A stretch of DNA of 64,000 nucleotides from Leptospira sp. WS92.C1. Lineage in GTDB: Bacteria > Spirochaetota > Leptospiria > Leptospirales > Leptospiraceae. How positions within the stretch are numbered: the stretch's first letter is position 1; each line of letters starts with the position of its first letter. The position numbers and the translations under genes are program-made. Shown here piece after piece: positions 63,758 to 64,000 of the stretch. The stretch covers positions 1,872,501-1,936,500 of the forward strand of contig NZ_CP162130.1 in assembly GCF_040833975.1 (NCBI RefSeq). The letters are read 5' to 3'. Below the pieces are notes generated by a model. The model worked only from the letters and a program-made list of their open reading frames with translations, was not told the DNA's origin and made no database searches.

Positions 63758-64000
63758 AAACAAAAGAATTCTCCAAAACGATGGTCGAAGAAGTTTCATT
63801 GGAACTACTGTTGCGTCATGCCGTTAAGGCAAAACACGGATTGGAAAAGGAAAGTATGAGGGTCAATCCGAACGGGACCCTGGCCGATACTCCGCATCCG
63901 GATCATCTGGGGTCTAGTCTTACCAATCATTATATCAAAACCGATTTCGCGGAACCTCAGCTCGAATACGCGACTCATCCACGTCCGAGGATCGAAGCCA
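63754..64000 (+). CDS. gshA: Glutamate--cysteine ligase, N-terminal part (cut by window edge)
   Basis: The visible 82 residues match the start of proteobacterial-type GshA: HAVKAKHGLEKESMRVNPNG, TLADTPHPDHLGSSLTNHYI and KTDFAEPQLEYATHPRPRIE. The enzyme makes gamma-glutamylcysteine, the first step to glutathione. The start may be a TTG at 63754 overlapping the ggt stop, or an ATG at 63781; neither has a well-placed ribosome site. The gene runs off the end of the window. Confidence 0.9.
   Translation, partial: MKTKEFSKTMVEEVSLELLLRHAVKAKHGLEKESMRVNPNGTLADTPHPDHLGSSLTNHYIKTDFAEPQLEYATHPRPRIEA

Overview
This window reads as chromosome of a spirochaete of the genus Leptospira, probably from the pathogenic clade. 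The evidence is the combination of many lipoproteins with spirochaete-type lipoboxes, a split flagellar set (fliN, fliM and a probable flagellar-sheath gene), the metY-metX-metW methionine block, a SemiSWEET, a long-form guaA, and a moderate GC content (low 40s % by eye). The species call is inference.

Layout. 0-3.2 kb: a lipoprotein gene ending in a clear terminator, then a complete IS3-family insertion sequence with terminal inverted repeats and a 5-bp target duplication but a broken transposase, then a decayed HPP-family membrane gene. 3.2-12.7 kb: a FlgT-N/LPP20-like lipoprotein, a NamZ-like/DUF1343 protein, a DUF2797 protein, a structured intergenic region, an SPFH protein, an M48 metalloprotease lipoprotein, a DUF2157 + GDYXXLXY membrane pair and a beta-hydroxyacid dehydrogenase. 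12.7-16.5 kb: an Mla-type lipid transport set (MlaD, MlaF, MlaE) with an aromatic repeat protein, divergent from ddl. 17.5-20.7 kb: metW, metX and metY, with a long hairpin in front of metX. 20.9-26.8 kb: a probable outer-membrane beta-barrel protein, rsmE, a zinc-ribbon protein, a probable fcpB, an AAA+ ATPase and fliN.

27-35 kb: an NfeD/SPFH pair, a haem-binding-domain protein, then a tightly packed run argH, cyclophilin lipoprotein, two unknowns and fliM. 35-42 kb: an AraC-type regulator, a methyltransferase, a ferredoxin, a FecR lipoprotein, SemiSWEET, queF, guaA, a small lipoprotein and a 111-bp tandem repeat array. 42-48 kb: a DUF4505 protein, tRNA-Cys, tRNA-Leu, then envelope polysaccharide genes (O-antigen ligase, glycosyltransferase, gmhA) and an ABC ATPase. 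48-54.7 kb: an FHA protein, leuC, leuD, an atypical cysteine-synthase-fold enzyme and a UPF1-like helicase. 54.7-56.7 kb: an AT-rich patch with a second AraC-type regulator and a VOC lipoprotein. 56.9-64 kb: an ECF sigma factor with a probable NrsF-type anti-sigma, an acyltransferase, clpS-clpA, a gamma-glutamyltransferase lipoprotein and the start of gshA.

Functional themes are envelope building and lipid transport, flagellar rotor and sheath, amino acid synthesis (Met, Leu, Arg), glutathione metabolism and protein quality control. I saw no CRISPR array, prophage or antibiotic-resistance cassette. No large novel multigene system stands out; the most interesting items are RNA structures, dispersed repeats and altered enzymes, listed as findings.
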